A DNA stretch of 64,000 nt from Amycolatopsis nivea. Its GTDB lineage: Bacteria; Actinomycetota; Actinomycetes; Mycobacteriales; Pseudonocardiaceae. Of this stretch, positions 42,165-49,622 are shown piece after piece. Made by a program: the position numbers and the translations under genes. Under the pieces are notes generated by a model. That model was not told the DNA's origin, made no database searches, and saw nothing but the letters and a program-made list of their open reading frames with translations. The stretch covers positions 248,001 to 312,000 of the forward strand of contig NZ_SDLT01000005.1 in the NCBI RefSeq assembly GCF_004522235.1, read 5' to 3'. Numbering within the stretch: the stretch's first letter is position 1; each line of letters starts with the position of its first letter.

Positions 42165-43039
42165 CGAATCCCCTTCTGAAGGCCGAGCGCGGCGACCGCG
42201 TCCGCGTGAATGATTCCCTCGATCAGTTCGGGCGAGATCTTCGGCAACGCGGTGCCCGCGACGATGTCGTTGACCCGCCGGATCCCGGCGATCGCCTCCG
42301 CGGTGGTGGCGATCGGAAAGTCCGAACCAAGCAACAGCTTGTGCGGCACGCCCCACTCCTGCGCCGCGAGCAGTGATTCGTAACAGACCCAAGGCCGGAG
42401 GTAAATCGAAGACACGTCCGCATACACGTGCGGATGCTTGCGGATGGTCACCACAGTCTCGCGTCCCCAGGGATGGCCCATGTGCGCCATGACGATCCGG
42501 AGCTCCGGGAACTGCAGCGCGACCTCGTCGGTGACCAGCGGATACGTGTACCGCAACGGCGCCTGCCGGATCGGCGACGCACCCTGATGAAACAAGATCG
42601 GCAACCCATGCCGCTCGCAATAACCGTAGAACTCCAACGCTTTCGGACCCAGCGGATCGAAATTCTGATAATTGGGCCCGAGCTTCACCCCGACCAGCCC
42701 GAGCTCCCGGCACCGATCAGCCTCGTCGAACACGTCGGCCGCAGTGGGATTGACCGACATAAACCCAATCCGCCGCCCAGGGTCAGCCGTCACAAACGCC
42801 GCCGTAGCAGTATTAGTATCCTCCGCCCGATACGGCAGCCCAGTCGCCTCTTCCGGCTCCTCAACAGCAATGTTGAACACAATCGACAGATCGGCGACCT
42901 CGGTAGCTTTGTCGTAATCCGCCCAAGAATTCGTAGTGACCACAGCCCGGTCGGTCCGCCACCCTTCGTAAACGCGCCGCTCGTCCTCCGGCACCGCGGC
43001 CTGGTGGGTGGGAGTGTGAGTGTGCACGTCCACGATCAT
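42161..43039 (-). CDS. Amidohydrolase family protein (lactonase/decarboxylase type)
   Basis: A 292-residue amidohydrolase_2 TIM barrel. Metal ligands appear in DVHTHT (Asp4, His6, His8), LFHQGAS, MAHMGHPWG and GSDFPI. Members hydrolyse lactones or decarboxylate aromatic acids. It begins 4 bp after the creatininase stop, and its own stop overlaps the aldolase start. Hydrolysis of a lactone or cyclic amide ahead of the enolase-superfamily enzyme and aldolase would make chemical sense, but is not proven. Confidence 0.87.
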   Translation of the reverse strand: MIVDVHTHTPTHQAAVPEDERRVYEGWRTDRAVVTTNSWADYDKATEVADLSIVFNIAVEEPEEATGLPYRAEDTNTATAAFVTADPGRRIGFMSVNPTAADVFDEADRCRELGLVGVKLGPNYQNFDPLGPKALEFYGYCERHGLPILFHQGASPIRQAPLRYTYPLVTDEVALQFPELRIVMAHMGHPWGRETVVTIRKHPHVYADVSSIYLRPWVCYESLLAAQEWGVPHKLLLGSDFPIATTAEAIAGIRRVNDIVAGTALPKISPELIEGIIHADAVAALGLQKGIR

Positions 43040-43043
43040 GGCT

Positions 43044-43769
43044 TCACAACACCTCCGCCAGCTCGACGAACCGATCCGCGAGCCCGCTGGCGATCCTCTC
43101 GAACCACTGCCTGCCCTGATCCACGGCAGCCAACTCAGGCCGGTCGGTATACCCGTCGATACTCAGCCAAACCCGCTCGGAATGAATGTCCACATCAGAC
43201 ACCCTGATTGTTGCGGGCAACTCCCTCGCCGCCGGTTCTTGCACCAGCTCCCCGCGAACCGCCATCATCATCGACGTCTCGAACTCACCAGCATGCCCAG
43301 GCACGATGTCCTCCGGCTCAAGGACCCGCCAGTAATCAGTGTGCGCCACCGCAAGCCCGTGCCGAGTCGACGCCGCACCAGCGAACGCATGACAGACGCC
43401 GACGTTGCCCCCGTGCCCGTTGACGATGACCAGCCGCCGCCCACCCTGCACCGCGATCGACCGGGCGAGGTCGTCGAGCACATGCAACAAGGTCTGCGGC
43501 GACAGCGAAAGTGTCCCGTTGAAGGGCAGATGATGATCGGAAGCCCCGTACGGAATGGTCGGCGCGAGCAACAACGCCCGCCCAGCCCGCGGTGCCGCCA
43601 ACTCGGCCGCCCGCTCGCACACCGCAGCCGCGAGAAAGCCATCGGTCCCAGTAGGCAAGTGCGGCCCATGCTGCTCGGTCGCGCCGATGGACACCAGAAC
43701 GAGCGCCTCGGAAAGCACCCCGCGCACCACGGCGCGGTCGGCCTCCGCCCAGCGCAACAGTGCGCCCAC
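43044..43769 (-). CDS. Creatininase-family amidohydrolase
   Basis: A 241-residue protein of the creatininase/MftE group, which hydrolyses cyclic amides or formamides with a two-metal centre. Motifs are IGATEQHGPHLPTGTD, PYGASDHHLPFNGT, VIVNGHGGNVGV and HAGEFETSMMM. It is the first gene of the leftward catabolic operon, from GTG 43769 with GGGGAG upstream. A nested palindromic control region lies 27-72 bp upstream of its start. Confidence 0.88.
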   Translation of the reverse strand: MGALLRWAEADRAVVRGVLSEALVLVSIGATEQHGPHLPTGTDGFLAAAVCERAAELAAPRAGRALLLAPTIPYGASDHHLPFNGTLSLSPQTLLHVLDDLARSIAVQGGRRLVIVNGHGGNVGVCHAFAGAASTRHGLAVAHTDYWRVLEPEDIVPGHAGEFETSMMMAVRGELVQEPAARELPATIRVSDVDIHSERVWLSIDGYTDRPELAAVDQGRQWFERIASGLADRFVELAEVL

Positions 43770-43795
43770 GACGTCTCCCCGATACTCCGGTTGGC

Positions 43796-43841
43796 CTATC
43801 TTCCGGTATTTCGTAGAAGTCTTCCTGATTCAGGAAGATAG
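43796..43841. promoter_or_regulatory. Nested palindromic control site B of the catabolic island
   Basis: The outer arms CTATCTTCC (43796-43804) and GGAAGATAG (43833-43841) are perfect. Inside lies TCTTCCTGA-T-TCAGGAAGA (43820-43838), a perfect 9-bp palindrome, and CGGTATTTCG (43804-43813), which is identical to part of site A. It sits between the creatininase operon and a truncated rightward ORF. Confidence 0.6.
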
Positions 43842-43862
43842 TCGATCGGGGAGGGAGACGCA

Positions 43863-43985
43863 ATGCCGTTGGCGTGGCGACAAGAAGCGGCCCGGCCGGG
43901 CGCAGCGCGCGCAACGCAGGTCCGGACCCGTCGCTTGTCGCATCCAAGACGTGCGACGAGGCCCGCATTTGGCACCAGGAAGTAG
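43863..43985 (+). pseudogene. Possible remnant of a gene divergent from creatininase
   Basis: A 40-codon ORF with an excellent ribosome binding site (GGGGAGGGAG, ATG 43863) directly behind control site B. Its product is basic and matches nothing I recognise. The strong initiation signals with almost no gene behind them, next to low-GC DNA, suggest that a longer gene was cut short by the event that brought in the islet at about 43990. Confidence 0.35.
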
Positions 43986-43994
43986 GGTACGGAG

Positions 43995-44291
43995 ATGGCA
44001 GACGGCAAATTCTTTGAAATGAGAGATATCGACTTCTACGAATATGATGATGATGCACGACGTTTGCTCGAGCAAGGCGTTGATCTAAATTATTTGGTAG
44101 CTGAACTGCGTAAGATGGGTTGCCCTAAGGGTGGCTGCGTGGATGTGGTGTCGAGGATTGCCGGAATTTCGCTCGGTGAAGCCAAGCTGCTTGTCCACAA
44201 CTCGCCAGCGTGGGCGGATGCGAAGAAACCTGACGAGCGCTTCCAGCGGAAAGCAGCGAAGGCGGCGCGAAAATTTGATCCTAAAGATTGA
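43995..44291 (+). CDS. Small low-GC hypothetical protein
   Basis: A 98-residue soluble, charged protein. It has an acidic N-terminus (MRDIDFYEYDDDARR), a central VAELRKMGCPKGGCVDVVSRIAGISLGEAKLLVHNSPAW segment and a basic tail. Codon use is unlike the neighbours (TTATTTGGTAGC, AAATTCTTTGAAATG), with a clearly lower GC content, so it is probably acquired DNA. The size, charge and following partial gene recall immunity or accessory genes of toxin loci, but this is only a guess. I do not recognise the family. Confidence 0.6.
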   Translation: MADGKFFEMRDIDFYEYDDDARRLLEQGVDLNYLVAELRKMGCPKGGCVDVVSRIAGISLGEAKLLVHNSPAWADAKKPDERFQRKAAKAARKFDPKD

Positions 44292-44307
44292 TGGTTGCGA
44301 ACCGTAC

Positions 44308-44640
44308 GTGCCGCCGTACGACCGGCCGCATGCGGAGCTGACGAAGAGCCAGGCGCGCGAGTCTTATGAGCGCCTCATGAAGGCGGTGCCTGAGCGGGTC
44401 GAGCGCCTGCGGAGGTTGCTCCATCGCAACGGGATCGAGATTGGGGACGAGGACGAGTCGGTGCAGGAGCTCAACGACTGGTTCAGGGCGAACGTTGAAC
44501 CGAACCCGGACAACCCGGATCGTCTCCGCAATCTTTGGTATGCGGTGGTGAACGATGTGGCGGTGTTTCTAGGAAACCTTGTTGTCGCCAGATGCCCTAA
44601 CTTGCACTGGCCGCTGCTGACGCCTAGGACTTCGGCCATT
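44308..44640 (+). pseudogene. C-terminally truncated low-GC hypothetical gene
   Basis: From GTG 44308 the frame reads a plausible soluble protein (TKSQARESYERLMKAVPERV, then LRNLWYAVVNDVAVFLGNLV and CPNLHWPLL). It ends abruptly at about 44640, where the frame runs antisense into the IclR gene. The stretch VVNDVAVFLGNLVVARCPNLHW is like the middle of a conserved family rather than an end. The break point coincides with the shift back to high GC. The true start may lie a little upstream. Confidence 0.5.
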
Positions 44641-45422
44641 CACACCGCAAACCCCAACCGCCGTGAGACCTCCTGCCCAACCTGCACCACCCCACGCACC
44701 GCAGCCTTCCTCTTCTCTCCAACCAACTGCCGCGCAAACCCCGTCACTCCAACGGCCCCGGCCACAGCCCCCTCGGCGTCGAAGAACGGCGCAGCGAGGC
44801 AGGCGATCTCAGCCTGCTCCTCCTCGCTCTCAATCGCATACCCATCCGCCCGCACCTTCGCCAGCAACGCCAAAAACTGACCCGCATCCGGAGCCGCAGC
44901 CTTGGGCCCAACCCCGCGCGAAAGGCGAGACAGCAACGGCTTCAGCTCAGCCTCCGGAAGATGCGCCGCGATAGCCCGACCCAGGGCGGTCAGATCGAAC
45001 GGCGCGACCTTCCCCCGATAAGTGTCGAACTGGACGAACCCAGGCGTGGATGCCTTGGCGACATAAACCACCGAAGCGTCCTCCAAGATCCCCACATGCG
45101 CGGGCATCCCTAGGCTCTCCGCAAGACGTCGCAGGTCGGCTTGGACGAGCGAAGGCAGGTCGACCTTCCGCACCAACTCGATGGCCAAACCGTAAAGCCG
45201 CAGGGTGGGACGCCAGAAGTGGCTGCGCCCGACGACCCGCCGCACGGCATACCCCCGCTGCTCCAGCGTGTACGCGATCGACGCGCAGGTGGCGAGCGGC
45301 ACCCCGGCGGCCTTCGCGAGGGCGGTCAGCGTCAGCGGCTCCTCAGCCCGCACGAGGGCTTCCAACACGGTCAGCGTCCGGTCCGCGGCCGGCGACGCTG
45401 CTTTGCCCGATGCGTCGCTCAT
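44640..45422 (-). CDS. IclR family transcriptional regulator of the catabolic island
   Basis: A 260-residue regulator. A winged HTH at about 10-75 (RTLTVLEALVRAEEPLTLTALAKAAGVPLATCASIAYTLEQRGYAVR) is followed by the IclR effector domain (about 90-255) with the conserved TALGRAIAAHLPE and CLAAPFFDAEGAVAGAVGVTGF. Such proteins control aromatic and organic acid catabolism. Its promoter region holds a sequence related to the sites ahead of the permease and creatininase operons, so it is the best candidate for their common regulator. Confidence 0.9.
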   Translation of the reverse strand: MSDASGKAASPAADRTLTVLEALVRAEEPLTLTALAKAAGVPLATCASIAYTLEQRGYAVRRVVGRSHFWRPTLRLYGLAIELVRKVDLPSLVQADLRRLAESLGMPAHVGILEDASVVYVAKASTPGFVQFDTYRGKVAPFDLTALGRAIAAHLPEAELKPLLSRLSRGVGPKAAAPDAGQFLALLAKVRADGYAIESEEEQAEIACLAAPFFDAEGAVAGAVGVTGFARQLVGEKRKAAVRGVVQVGQEVSRRLGFAV

Positions 45423-45434
45423 CCGGCATCAACC

Positions 45435-45462
45435 TTTCGGATACCTGTAGTCATCTTCGGAA
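45435..45462. promoter_or_regulatory. Site C of the catabolic island, IclR promoter region
   Basis: TTTCGGATACCTGTAG (45435-45450) and CTTCGGAA (45455-45462). Read on the minus strand this gives TTCCGAAG ... CTACAGGTATCCGAAA. Site A reads TTCCGAAA ... CTACGGTATTTCGAAA. The match suggests autoregulation by IclR. Confidence 0.4.
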
Positions 45463-45477
45463 CACGGTAGCGTCCGG

Positions 45478-45921
45478 TCAGCCGGCTGGCTCGATTCGCG
45501 CGATGGTCTCTTCGGCCCATGATCGGATGGTGTCGGCCTGGTCGGGGGTCAATTCGTCGAGGAAATGGCGGCGAATGTTGCTGCCGTGCACCACCAACGC
45601 CTCCTGGGTGACCGAGCGGCCATGTGCGGTGAGGGCGATTCCGGTGCGCCGTCCGCTGGGGCCGCTGCGGGTCGGGGCGACCAGGTCGCGCGACTCCATC
45701 CGCGTCAGCTGGTGCGAGACCCGGCTCTTCTCCCAGCCGAGCGCCTCGACCAGGTCGGCGACGCGCGTTTCGTGGCCGGGCGTGCGCCAGAGGGTCACCA
45801 AGACACTGAACTCGGCCTTCGAGATGCCGCAGTCACGCTGCAGTCCGCGATCCAGTTCGCGGGTGAGCAGGCGTTGTGCGTGCACCCAGGCGTTCCACAG
45901 CTCCCAGTCGTCGGGGGTCAT
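45478..45921 (-). CDS. MarR family regulator of the adjacent aminohydrolase
   Basis: A 147-residue regulator with a winged HTH (ETRVADLVEALGWEKSRVSHQLTRMESRDLVAPTRSGPSGRRTGIALTAHG). It is divergent from a chlorohydrolase-type gene. Two copies of the same perfect palindrome lie in the 79-bp gap between them. It probably represses both genes and releases DNA on binding the hydrolase substrate. Confidence 0.88.
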   Translation of the reverse strand: MTPDDWELWNAWVHAQRLLTRELDRGLQRDCGISKAEFSVLVTLWRTPGHETRVADLVEALGWEKSRVSHQLTRMESRDLVAPTRSGPSGRRTGIALTAHGRSVTQEALVVHGSNIRRHFLDELTPDQADTIRSWAEETIARIEPAG

Positions 45922-45942
45922 GAACCGGAAGCGTACCCGGGG

Positions 45943-45987
45943 AGTTGACTCATCAACTCCAGCGGCTCTAGAGTTGATGTATCAACT
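45943..45987. promoter_or_regulatory. Duplicated 16-bp MarR operators
   Basis: AGTTGACTCATCAACT (45943-45958) and AGTTGATGTATCAACT (45972-45987) share perfect AGTTGA/TCAACT arms. Their centres are 29 bp apart. The second ends 13 bp before the aminohydrolase ATG, and the first is 21 bp from the MarR start. Confidence 0.75.
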
Positions 45988-46000
45988 TTGGGGAGGGTTC

Positions 46001-47236
46001 ATGCGGACATTGCTCCAGAACGGGACCGTGGTCAGTCTTGACCCGGCGATCGGGGATCTCCCGCGCGGGGACGTGCTCATCGAGGACGGGCGGATCGCGG
46101 CGGTCGGGCCCTCGATCCAGGCCGACGCCCAGGTCGTGGACGCCTCGGGCAAGATCGTCCTGCCGGGATTCGTGGACACCCATCGGCACACCTGGCAGAC
46201 GGCGTTCCGCGGGCTCGGCGCGGACTGGACGTTCGCCGAATACCGCGAGGTCATGCACGAACGGCTCCGGCCCCACTACCTGCCGGAGGACGTGTATCTC
46301 GGCAACCTGCTGGGGCGGCTCGAAGCGCTGAACTCGGGCGTGACGACGATGCTCGACTGGTTCCACTGCTCCGACCGGCCGGAGCACGCCGACGCGGCGA
46401 TCGACGCGCTCCAGGAGGCTCCTGGGAGATCCATCTTTTGCTACAGCGCGATGGACCCAGCCGACACCGTCCGCGTGCGGAAGCGGCTAACCGGCGACGA
46501 AATGGCCTTCGGGTTGCGTGGGCCGATGCTGACCACAATGGACACGACGGCCGCCGACGTCGCGTTGGCGCGGGAACTCGGCCTCAGGGTGAGCGTGCAC
46601 ATCCACCGCGCGGCCGGTGACTCGATTCCCGAAATGCGCGAACGAAAACTGCTTGACGACCGGACGACGATAGTTCACGGCAACGGTCTCACCGACGCAC
46701 AGCTGGCGATCCTCGCGGACGCGGGCTGTTCGGTGACGGTCAGCCCGGACGTCGAGCTGAAGATGGGGATGGGATGGCCGGATACCGGACGGTTGCTGGC
46801 GGCTGGGATCCGGCCATCATTGTCCATTGACGACTGTCCGTCTGTAGGGGGCGACATGTTTTCGGCTATGCGTACGGCGTTTGCCGCGCAGCGCGGTCTC
46901 GACGGCGGTCTTGTCGCGCGCGACCTGCTCGAGTTCGCCACTGTGGACGGTGCCCGTACCTGCGGGCGTGGTGACCGGGCGGGCAGTATCAGTGTCGGGA
47001 AAAACGCGGATCTGGTGCTCATCGACGCGGAGGATCTGTCGGTGTTCCCGGTCAACGACGCGGTGTCCACAGTGGTCACAGCTGCGCATCCAGGCGTGGT
47101 CGACAGCGTCTTCGTCGGGGGCAAGGCGGTCAAGCGGGACGGCCGGTTGCTGGGAGTGGATGTGCCGAAGCTCAGGACCAGGCTGCTGGAATCTCGCGAC
47201 CGGATCGCGGCGGCGGCCGGATTGGTGATCGGGTGA
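46001..47236 (+). CDS. Amidohydrolase of the aminohydrolase/chlorohydrolase (TrzN/AtzA/SsnA-like) group
   Basis: A 411-residue metal-dependent deaminase or hydrolase. It has the mononuclear metal motif FVDTHRHTWQ (about 57-66), HIHRAAG, IVHGNGLTD and the Asp in LSIDDCPSVGGDMF. The C-terminal composite domain carries GSISVGKNADLVLID. Enzymes of this group deaminate guanine-like bases or dechlorinate triazines. MarR control through the duplicated palindromes suggests an inducible catabolic role. The ATG follows GGGGAGGG. Its stop overlaps the next GNAT gene (GTGA). Confidence 0.87.
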   Translation: MRTLLQNGTVVSLDPAIGDLPRGDVLIEDGRIAAVGPSIQADAQVVDASGKIVLPGFVDTHRHTWQTAFRGLGADWTFAEYREVMHERLRPHYLPEDVYLGNLLGRLEALNSGVTTMLDWFHCSDRPEHADAAIDALQEAPGRSIFCYSAMDPADTVRVRKRLTGDEMAFGLRGPMLTTMDTTAADVALARELGLRVSVHIHRAAGDSIPEMRERKLLDDRTTIVHGNGLTDAQLAILADAGCSVTVSPDVELKMGMGWPDTGRLLAAGIRPSLSIDDCPSVGGDMFSAMRTAFAAQRGLDGGLVARDLLEFATVDGARTCGRGDRAGSISVGKNADLVLIDAEDLSVFPVNDAVSTVVTAAHPGVVDSVFVGGKAVKRDGRLLGVDVPKLRTRLLESRDRIAAAAGLVIG

Positions 47237-47790
47237 TAGTTCTGGAGACGGATCGGTTGCTGCTGCGGCGGTTCACCGAAGCCGACTTAGACAATCTGGT
47301 GCAGCTCGACAGCGACCCTCAAGTGATGCGGTTTCTCACCGGCGCGCCGACGCCTCGCGCCGAGATCGAACAGCAGGTGCTGCCCGGAATTCTCGCCGAT
47401 TACCAACGCGGACCAGCCGGGCAATGGGCGGCGATCGAAAAGGCGACCGACGAGTTCATCGGCTGGATTTCCTTGCAGCCGCCGGAAGACGGCAGTACGA
47501 CGGAGCTGGAACTCGGCTACCGGCTGCTGGCGAAAGCCTGGGGTCGCGGGTATGCGACGGAAGGCTCCCGGGCGCCGATCCACAAAGGATTCACCGAGCT
47601 CGGCACGCAGCGGGTGTGGGCACAGACGATGGCAGTGAACACTCCGTCGCGGCGGGTGATGGAGCGGTCCGGGCTGAGGTACGTCCGCACCTTCCACCTG
47701 CACTTCGACGATCCGTTGCCGGGCACGGAACACGGTGAGGTCGAGTACGCGTTGACCCGCGAAGAATGGGTGGCCAACGGCCGGGGCTGA
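47233..47790 (+). CDS. GNAT family acetyltransferase (RimJ/RimL-like)
   Basis: A 185-residue acetyltransferase of the RimJ/RimL type. It starts IVLETDRLLLRRFTEADLDNLVQLDSDPQVMRFLTG and has ELGYRLLAKAWGRGYATEG as the acetyl-CoA motif and NTPSRRVMERSGLRYVRTF near the end. It is coupled to the aminohydrolase gene by a GTGA overlap, so it may modify the amine produced or consumed there. Confidence 0.88.
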   Translation: MIVLETDRLLLRRFTEADLDNLVQLDSDPQVMRFLTGAPTPRAEIEQQVLPGILADYQRGPAGQWAAIEKATDEFIGWISLQPPEDGSTTELELGYRLLAKAWGRGYATEGSRAPIHKGFTELGTQRVWAQTMAVNTPSRRVMERSGLRYVRTFHLHFDDPLPGTEHGEVEYALTREEWVANGRG

Positions 47791-47880
47791 GCGCGGTGCA
47801 GGGGCAACACTCGTGCCCTGCCGTCCATACCGCCGGGTGAGCGCGTACGGCATCCTTTTCGTCCGGAATACACTCGCCGG

Positions 47881-48966
47881 GTGATCAACCTCCTGCGGGT
47901 CTCGCGGGCTCGGCACGCGGTGTGGTTTCCCCTGCTCGGGCTGGTGTTGTTCGCCGGATCGCTGCTGCCGTCCCTGCAGACGTTCGGCACGCAGTTCGGC
48001 GGGCTGCCGTCGCGGCCGTTCGACGCGCTGGCCGTCGGAGCGGTCGCGCTGCAGTCGTTGTCGCTCGCCGGGTGCCGCCGATGGCCGATCGCGGTGCTCG
48101 CGCTGGTGTCGGCCGGGTTCGCGATCGACCAGCTGTGCGGTTACCACTCGTTCGCGGGCTCGGCGTTGCCGGTCGCGGTGCTCAACGCCGGCTGGCGGGC
48201 GGATCGGGGACGCCGGGCGGCGGCAGTCGGGTTCACTGCGGCGTATCTGCTGTTCGTGGCCGCGTTTCCGCTGCGTGGCGGCGGGGAATCGGCGGCGGGA
48301 GTGGCCGCGTTCTACCTGTCGCTGGTCGTCGTGTGGGGGATCGGGGCGTGGCTGCGCTCCACCCGCGCCGCGGAGGCCGAACGGCGCCGCCGGGTCGCCG
48401 AGGAAACGCGCGCGGCGGAGCGGGCGCGGATCGCTCGCGAGCTGCATGACGTCGTGACTCATCACGTGACCGCGATGGTCGTGCAGACCGAATCCGCGCG
48501 GTATCTCACCGGCGAGCGGCTCGACCAGACGCTCGCCACGGTCAGCGGCACCGGCCGCCAAGCCATCGCTGAGCTGCGGAATCTGCTCGACGTGCTCAAC
48601 CCCGGCGTCCAGCCCGCCCTCGGGCTCGACACGCTGGTCGAGCAGACGCGGCGAGCTGGGCAGCCGGTGGAGTTCACCGAGGTAGGCACGCCCGCGAAAT
48701 CGGAGGTGGCGTACCGGGTCGTGCAGGAAGCGCTGACCAACGCCCTCAAACACGCGCCCGGCAGCCCGACTTCGGTTGAGGTCCGGCACGGCGCGGAGGA
48801 CATCATCGTGGAAGTCCGCACCGAGAGCGAGGTCGACCTGGCGGTCGGCGGCAGCGGGCGCGGGCTGGCGGGGCTCCGCGATCGGGTCGGCGACGTCGGG
48901 GGAGACTTCGCCGCGGGGCGCGGCGAAAGCGGCGGGTTCTGCGTCCGGGCCCGGATTCCGGCGTGA
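47881..48966 (+). CDS. NarL-type sensor histidine kinase
   Basis: A 361-residue kinase. About five membrane helices lie in the first 150 residues, with very short outer loops, so the sensor is intramembrane. The HisKA_3 box follows (IARELHDVVTHHVTAMVVQTESARYL, phospho-His in ELHD), then a compact HATPase domain (VVQEALTNALKHAPG, GSGRGLAGLRDRVGDVGG). GTG 47881 is the start. Its stop overlaps the response regulator start (GTGA), so the pair is cotranslated. Confidence 0.9.
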   Translation: MINLLRVSRARHAVWFPLLGLVLFAGSLLPSLQTFGTQFGGLPSRPFDALAVGAVALQSLSLAGCRRWPIAVLALVSAGFAIDQLCGYHSFAGSALPVAVLNAGWRADRGRRAAAVGFTAAYLLFVAAFPLRGGGESAAGVAAFYLSLVVVWGIGAWLRSTRAAEAERRRRVAEETRAAERARIARELHDVVTHHVTAMVVQTESARYLTGERLDQTLATVSGTGRQAIAELRNLLDVLNPGVQPALGLDTLVEQTRRAGQPVEFTEVGTPAKSEVAYRVVQEALTNALKHAPGSPTSVEVRHGAEDIIVEVRTESEVDLAVGGSGRGLAGLRDRVGDVGGDFAAGRGESGGFCVRARIPA

Positions 48967-49622
48967 GCGCGCCGTTGCGGGTCCTCGTCGCCGACGACCA
49001 GGTGCTGGTCCGCACCGGGCTGGTGACGATCATCGACGCGCAGCCGGACCTGGAGGTCGCGGGCGAATGCGGCGACGGGCAGGCCGCGGTCGAGCTGGCT
49101 CGCGAGCTGAGCCCGGACGTCGTCGTGATGGACGTGCGGATGCCGGTGCTCGACGGCATCACCGCGACCCGTCTGCTGGCCGGCTCCGACGTCGCGGCAC
49201 CGGTGAAAGTGCTGGTGGTGACCAACTTCAACCTCGACGAGAACGTCTACCAGGCGTTGCGCGCCGGGGCTTCCGGGTTCTTGCTCAAGGACGCTCCGCC
49301 GGACCAGCTGCTGCACGGGATCCGGACCGTCGCGTCCGGCGCGGCGTTGCTCGACCCCGAGGTGACGCGCCAGCTCGTCGGCCGGTACGCCACCCGGATC
49401 CGCCCCGCTGCCGCGGATCCGGGCGACCTTCCGCTGGCCCCGCGCGAGCTGGAAGTCCTCCGTTTGGTCGCGGAAGGCCTTTCCAACAGCGAAATCGCCG
49501 CGGCGCTCGTGCTCAGCCAGGAGACCGTGAAGACTTACGTTTCGCGCATGCTCGCCAAACTCGGCGTCCGCGACCGGGTGCAGGCGGTCGTTTACGCTTA
49601 TCGGCACGGACTGGTCGATTAA
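48963..49622 (+). CDS. NarL/LuxR-type response regulator
   Basis: A 219-residue regulator. The receiver has an acidic pair in VADDQ, the phospho-acceptor in DVVVMDVRMPVLDG and Lys in GFLLKDAPPDQL. A LuxR HTH closes the protein (LAPRELEVLRLVAEGLSNSEIAAALVLSQETVKTYVSRMLAKLGVRDRVQAVVYAYRHGLVD). It is partnered with the kinase encoded directly upstream. Likely targets are unknown; the neighbouring lipoprotein hydrolase and SARP genes are possibilities. Confidence 0.92.
   Translation: MSAPLRVLVADDQVLVRTGLVTIIDAQPDLEVAGECGDGQAAVELARELSPDVVVMDVRMPVLDGITATRLLAGSDVAAPVKVLVVTNFNLDENVYQALRAGASGFLLKDAPPDQLLHGIRTVASGAALLDPEVTRQLVGRYATRIRPAAADPGDLPLAPRELEVLRLVAEGLSNSEIAAALVLSQETVKTYVSRMLAKLGVRDRVQAVVYAYRHGLVD

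Noticed and set aside
43990..44640. Insertion sequence
   Set aside because: There is no transposase-like protein, terminal inverted repeat or target duplication that I can see. It is better described as an acquired islet with a truncated gene.
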